DNA of 10,824 nucleotides, taken from the NCBI GenBank assembly GCA_947628195.1, contig CANQZB010000022.1:1-10824 (forward strand). Reading direction: 5' to 3'. Under the pieces are notes generated by a model that saw nothing but the letters and a program-made list of their open reading frames with translations, was not told where the DNA came from and searched no databases. Both the position numbers and the translations under genes were made by a program. Below are positions 8,246 to 10,824 of the stretch, piece by piece. The stretch's first letter is position 1; every line of letters begins with the position of its first letter. The stretch is from an uncultured Clostridia bacterium. GTDB lineage: Bacteria > Bacillota > Clostridia > Christensenellales > UBA1242.

Positions 8246-8260
8246 CTAAATTGACAACCT
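8230..8260 (-). terminator. Rho-independent terminator of the ferritin-like gene
   Basis: The stem has a 7-bp perfect core TTGTCAA/TTGACAA with a 5-nt loop (8246-8250). It extends outward by a G-U pair, a G-C pair and an A-U pair to about 10 bp, and is followed on the minus strand by a run of T at 8236-8230. It lies 14 bases after the stop codon at 8276-8274. Confidence 0.88.
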
Positions 8261-8273
8261 TAATTCTATTGTG

Positions 8274-9527
8274 CTAAATTTTTGTTTTACGCGCAAGCGT
8301 AGTATTGTCCTTTTTTCTGTTTTGAAGTTCTTTTACTGGGCTTGGCGCATCTTGATAGCGATAATCTTGACCATATTTCTTTATTGTTTCTGCAATAACC
8401 TGATGGCTAGCTATGTTTGTTTCATTTTTTATCATTTCGTTTTGATAAAAGAAAAAGTCTGCATTCGGCTTTAATTTCATAACGTCTATATAACTTTGCC
8501 TATCGCCTGTTAATAGTATTGTTCTAGCCAAAACATCTCTAATATATTGCTTGTTAGTGCCAAGTTTAAGTAAGTTTGGGAACTCGCCATCACCTATAAC
8601 TTTTTGTGGTTCAGTTTTTTCGTGTTTTTTTAGCATTTCGCAAGCCAAACGCAAATGTGCACATTCCATTTGATAAAAATGCTGCCAAATTTGTTTTATG
8701 TTTTTATCTTCTTCCTCTGTAAAAGCACTGTAATATAAATACGCTTCGGTATATTCGTGAAGCACCCATTGCTCTAACCATGTACAGGTTGGGTCTTTAA
8801 GGCTTTCATATTGAGTAACATGTTCTTCTTCTACCATGCCAATTTCCGCATAAAGTTTGCGCCCTAAATCATTTTTATACCATTGTGAAATGTTCATATA
8901 ATAGTTCATTGTCTGTTGCTCTGCCGCTGTAATGATATTAGCTACCAATTTCGAGTAAATATCACTCTTTTTAGCATTCATTGCTCGTTTTACATTGTCC
9001 ATTGGATATCTGTGATGCGCAAGCGTTGGGCGACCAGGCATAATTTCTGTAAATTTACCTACTAACATATCTGGATTTTTACCTTTTTCATCTAGAAGCA
9101 TGAGGTTGCTAAATCTATAAAGGTGGTCAAAATCTTCTAACAATGCAAAATTTAGTGCCTCAATATTGGCTGTATCAACGTCATTTTGTGCCAGTTCTGC
9201 GGTTAAATCTATTGCAAGCTGTTCGTAAGCGATTGTTGTTTCTAAAATGCTTTCGTTAATTGGTTTTAAACATGATATCATTTTTTGTTGCTGTTGCTCT
9301 TGGTTCCTTACAATGGCAATGGCGCGCTTTATTTCATCGTTGTTGCAGTGACGCGCAAATTGGTGCAAAAACCAAACACTTTCATATTCCGTTCCATTTA
9401 ACAATATTACACGGGTTTTTGTGTATGGGCTAGTTTTCTTTTTATTGTATGGTTTTGGATACATATTCTCAAAACTAATATTATATTTATCTACTTCTTT
9501 TGTTTTTTCATTTAATGGATTTGCCAT
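8274..9527 (-). CDS. Tandem ferritin-like (rubrerythrin-type) protein with one canonical and one altered di-iron site
   Basis: A 417-residue protein, probably cytoplasmic (no signal peptide or membrane segment). I do not recognise a named family, but the helix and ligand pattern is clear. Residues 203-291 form a four-helix di-iron bundle: E203, E233-x-x-H236, E258, E288-x-x-H291. Residues 47-135 repeat it: E47, E77-x-x-Q80, E102, D132-x-x-H135. Every one of these positions is offset by exactly 156, which shows an internal duplication. In bundle 1 a Gln replaces one His and an Asp replaces one Glu, so its metal site may be weakened, changed or lost. Residues 300-417 are a charged C-terminal region of unknown role. 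Likely roles are iron handling, peroxide reduction or an oxidase reaction, but none is proven. ATG 9527 is the start, with GGAGGG three bases upstream; an upstream TTG-initiated extension to 9572 reads through this site and is rejected. Confidence 0.75.
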   Translation of the reverse strand: MANPLNEKTKEVDKYNISFENMYPKPYNKKKTSPYTKTRVILLNGTEYESVWFLHQFARHCNNDEIKRAIAIVRNQEQQQQKMISCLKPINESILETTIAYEQLAIDLTAELAQNDVDTANIEALNFALLEDFDHLYRFSNLMLLDEKGKNPDMLVGKFTEIMPGRPTLAHHRYPMDNVKRAMNAKKSDIYSKLVANIITAAEQQTMNYYMNISQWYKNDLGRKLYAEIGMVEEEHVTQYESLKDPTCTWLEQWVLHEYTEAYLYYSAFTEEEDKNIKQIWQHFYQMECAHLRLACEMLKKHEKTEPQKVIGDGEFPNLLKLGTNKQYIRDVLARTILLTGDRQSYIDVMKLKPNADFFFYQNEMIKNETNIASHQVIAETIKKYGQDYRYQDAPSPVKELQNRKKDNTTLARKTKI

Positions 9528-9591
9528 ATTCCCTCCAAACAAATGATAAACAAAAACCTGAATTTTAAACAAAAATTAAGATTTTAAGCTG

Positions 9592-9618
9592 GGCGTAATA
9601 AAAAAAGGCTTTACGCCT
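9592..9618 (-). terminator. Weak terminator or alternative hairpin pair after the Veg-family gene
   Basis: The veg stop codon TAG runs into a short stem AGGC/GCCT (9618-9615 and 9609-9606) with a 5-nt loop and a run of seven T, which looks like a minimal intrinsic terminator. A competing 7-bp stem GGCGTAA/TTACGCC (9617-9611 and 9598-9592) uses the same 5' arm and would place the T-run in its loop. The two cannot form together, so read-through into the ferritin-like gene may be partial. Confidence 0.45.
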
Positions 9619-9868
9619 ATTTTAATTCATAAGTAAATTCGCCAATTGCAACATCAACATAAGAAAATGACTTGTTTATTTTATAACCATGTGTGTGGCA
9701 CTCTACCAAAAACACGCTATCATAAATTTGCTTAATTGTTCCTATGTAAGTATGCAATAATCGCCCCTGACGGTTGAATTCCTTTAATTCGATATCTCTG
9801 CCAACGTTTTCAACGATATCATCTTTAACTATGCCAACCGAGGCACTTTCTGGTGATAAAATTTTCAT
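9617..9868 (-). CDS. veg: Veg family protein
   Basis: An 83-residue protein resembling Bacillus Veg (about 86 residues). Conserved elements run in order: an N-terminal helix 'IVKDDIVENVGRDIELK', then 'GTIKQIYDSVFLVE', matching Veg 'G-x-x-E-x-Y-x-S-V-F-V', then 'FSYVDVAIG', matching the Veg 'YSYADILT' stretch. Veg folds as a small beta-barrel; in Bacillus it is highly expressed and reported to promote biofilm formation by antagonising SinR. The molecular activity here is unknown. The start at ATG 9868 has a strong AGGGGAG three bases upstream. In Bacillus veg lies near ispE; here it precedes a ferritin-like gene by 89 nt and is divergent from a membrane-protein gene. Confidence 0.8.
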   Translation of the reverse strand: MKILSPESASVGIVKDDIVENVGRDIELKEFNRQGRLLHTYIGTIKQIYDSVFLVECHTHGYKINKSFSYVDVAIGEFTYELK

Positions 9869-9916
9869 AAACTCCCCTTTAAAAATTTTCAGCTTTATTT
9901 GATAAGTATTATTCCT

Positions 9917-9945
9917 ATTTTAACAAAAATTTTTATTTTTTGCAC
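9917..9945 (-). promoter_or_regulatory. Possible promoter of the Veg-family gene
   Basis: On the minus strand an extended -10, TGT-TAAAAT (9925-9917), lies about 49 bp upstream of ATG 9868. The -35 position (GTGCAA, 9945-9940) matches only three of six consensus bases, so recognition would rest on the extended -10. The DNA is very AT-rich, so this is tentative. Confidence 0.4.
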
Positions 9946-9951
9946 CTAAAA

Positions 9952-9980
9952 TTGACATATTTTTTAAAATTTTTTAAAAT
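9952..9980 (+). promoter_or_regulatory. Upstream plus-strand promoter (P1) in the divergent spacer
   Basis: Perfect TTGACA (9952-9957), 17 bp, TAAAAT (9975-9980). The -10 falls in the phased T-tract repeat. It would give a leader of about 100 nt before ATG 10089, passing through the AT palindrome and the second promoter. Confidence 0.5.
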
Positions 9981-9985
9981 TTTTT
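9960..9985. repeat. Phased T-tract repeat (10-bp period), likely intrinsically bent DNA
   Basis: Three T6 tracts at 9960-9965, 9970-9975 and 9980-9985, separated by AAAA, give an exact 10-bp period close to one helical turn. Runs of A or T phased in this way bend DNA. A further T-run at 9935-9940 lies 20 bp before the first tract plus 5, so is not in exact phase. Confidence 0.6.
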
Positions 9986-10018
9986 AATCGCATAAATAAG
10001 GGCACTTTGCATAAAAAT

Positions 10019-10034
10019 AAATTAATATTAATTT
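10019..10034. repeat. 16-bp perfect AT palindrome, possible operator
   Basis: AAATTAATATTAATTT is a perfect palindrome ending four bases before the -35 box of promoter P2. Its position would suit a regulator binding site. It consists only of A and T in an AT-rich spacer, so chance occurrence is possible. Confidence 0.35.
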
Positions 10035-10038
10035 TTAT

Positions 10039-10067
10039 TTGACATTAACATAGATATTTATTATTAT
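10039..10067 (+). promoter_or_regulatory. Proximal plus-strand promoter (P2) of the membrane-protein gene
   Basis: Perfect TTGACA (10039-10044), 17 bp, TATTAT (10062-10067). Transcription would begin near 10074, leaving a short leader that contains only the ribosome binding site GGAGGG (10080-10085) before ATG 10089. Confidence 0.75.
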
Positions 10068-10088
10068 ATTAATATATTTGGAGGGATT

Positions 10089-10824
10089 ATGGGTTTATTT
10101 AATAGAAAAACCGAACAGTCAGTTGAAGAAGGATCTAAAAAACGTTTTAGCGTTTACAGTTTAGTTAGCACACTGGCAATCATTGTTCTATTTGTTGCCG
10201 TGGGGCTTATTGCTTTTGCTTTTACAGGATATTTTCATTTTAGCCCTAACTTTATTTTACTGCTTGGCATTTTGTTTATTATTAGTGGCGCTGCCGTTCT
10301 GGCTCTGCCTTGGATTAGAAGGCTACAGAACAAGCAAAACAAAATCGTTTCTTGGGTATTTTTAGGGCTGTTAATTTTGTTTGCATTGCTGTGGATTGTT
10401 TGCTTGATTTTATTATTCCACAATATCATTTCTGCCAATGGCAGTGTTGAAGATGGCACAATTATTTTCACAATCAATTTTGTTAAATACACATTGTTGT
10501 TCACAGTGCAATACGCTGTTGCATCACTAATTGCAAACACAATTATGAAATACCGCAAAAACATGATTGCTTTCCAAATTATAATGTATTTAAGCAATTT
10601 GTTTGTGGATTTCTATCTTACCGTGGTGTTATTAAGTTTACAATTTAACACAAGCTCTATTTTAGCAATTAATTTCGACGCAATCTCTTGGTTGTTACAA
10701 CCTATTATGTACACCCTATTTATACTTGCATTAATGTATATGGTTATTGCTAACGCTATTACAAAAAGAATTGAACGCAAACGCGGGCGCTATGTTACAG
10801 AAGGCGACCCATTACCAGATGAAG
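10089..10824 (+). CDS. Six-helix membrane protein of unknown function (3' end outside window)
   Basis: The frame is open from ATG 10089 to the right edge (245 codons plus one base) and is the only plus-strand gene. GGAGGG at 10080-10085, three bases before the ATG, fixes the start. The protein begins MGLFNRKTEQSVEEGSKKRF, a charged cytoplasmic head, followed by six hydrophobic segments at about residues 24-46, 53-75, 88-111, 128-148, 160-185 and 200-222. A basic stretch 'KRIERKRGR' then suggests the C-terminus is cytoplasmic by the positive-inside rule, with more sequence beyond the edge. I see no transporter, kinase or enzyme motif and do not recognise the family. It is transcribed divergently from veg across a 220-bp spacer. 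Confidence 0.85.
   Translation, partial: MGLFNRKTEQSVEEGSKKRFSVYSLVSTLAIIVLFVAVGLIAFAFTGYFHFSPNFILLLGILFIISGAAVLALPWIRRLQNKQNKIVSWVFLGLLILFALLWIVCLILLFHNIISANGSVEDGTIIFTINFVKYTLLFTVQYAVASLIANTIMKYRKNMIAFQIIMYLSNLFVDFYLTVVLLSLQFNTSSILAINFDAISWLLQPIMYTLFILALMYMVIANAITKRIERKRGRYVTEGDPLPDE

Noticed and set aside
9281..9300. CAG/CAA-rich run encoding a short glutamine stretch in the ferritin-like protein, considered as a repeat expansion
   Set aside because: It is only four glutamines after E77 within a predicted helix, and aligns in register with the ExxH helix of bundle 2, so it belongs to the fold.
9528..9572. 15-residue TTG-type N-terminal extension of the ferritin-like protein
   Set aside because: It is translated from the ribosome binding site itself (GGAGGG gives Gly-Gly), and ATG 9527 sits at the right distance from that site.
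10235..10597. 120-residue open frame on the minus strand opposite the membrane-protein gene
   Set aside because: It lies wholly inside the well-supported plus-strand gene, has no ribosome binding site that I can see, and reads as an antisense shadow of hydrophobic codons.

Overview
This AT-rich window looks like chromosomal DNA from a low-GC Firmicute, probably an uncultured Clostridia-type bacterium. The evidence is a ribonuclease J gene, a Veg-family gene, a YrrM/YrrO-like pair, GGAGG-type ribosome binding sites and TTGACA/TATAAT-type promoters. I see no phage, transposon, CRISPR, rRNA or tRNA signal. The species cannot be named from the sequence alone.

Minus-strand block 1 (1-4084) is a four-gene RNA-centred operon. 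Transcribed from right to left it reads rnj (RNase J), trmR-like O-methyltransferase, trhP-like U32 protein, and the first 63 codons of a diacylglycerol-kinase-family lipid kinase that runs off the left edge. A near-consensus promoter with an extended -10 lies at 4057-4084, and the rnj leader of about 125 nt holds several hairpins. TrhP-type enzymes make 5-hydroxyuridine at tRNA position 34 and TrmR methylates it, so these two genes form a plausible mo5U34 tRNA-modification pair.

Block 2 (4103-5434) is a single-gene unit for an M16 zinc peptidase. Its promoter sits so close to the ATG that the mRNA should be leaderless. Block 3 (5483-8245) is a fused ABC ATPase/FtsX-type permease with a very large extracellular loop. 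It has its own terminator, and its promoter has a -35 box lying inside the terminator hairpin of the next gene upstream.

Block 4 (8230-9925) has a Veg-family gene followed by a gene for a protein with two tandem ferritin-like four-helix bundles. All the ligand positions in the two bundles are offset by exactly 156 residues. The second bundle has a canonical E/ExxH/E/ExxH di-iron site and the first is altered (E/ExxQ/E/DxxH). This is the most unusual protein in the window.

The divergent spacer 9869-10088 is the longest gene-free stretch. It carries T-tracts phased at 10 bp, two plus-strand promoters, an AT palindrome and a likely veg promoter. The only plus-strand gene (10089 to the right edge) encodes a six-helix membrane protein that I do not recognise. 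Several obvious long reading frames begin at TTG codons that are not the real starts; corrected starts are given below.
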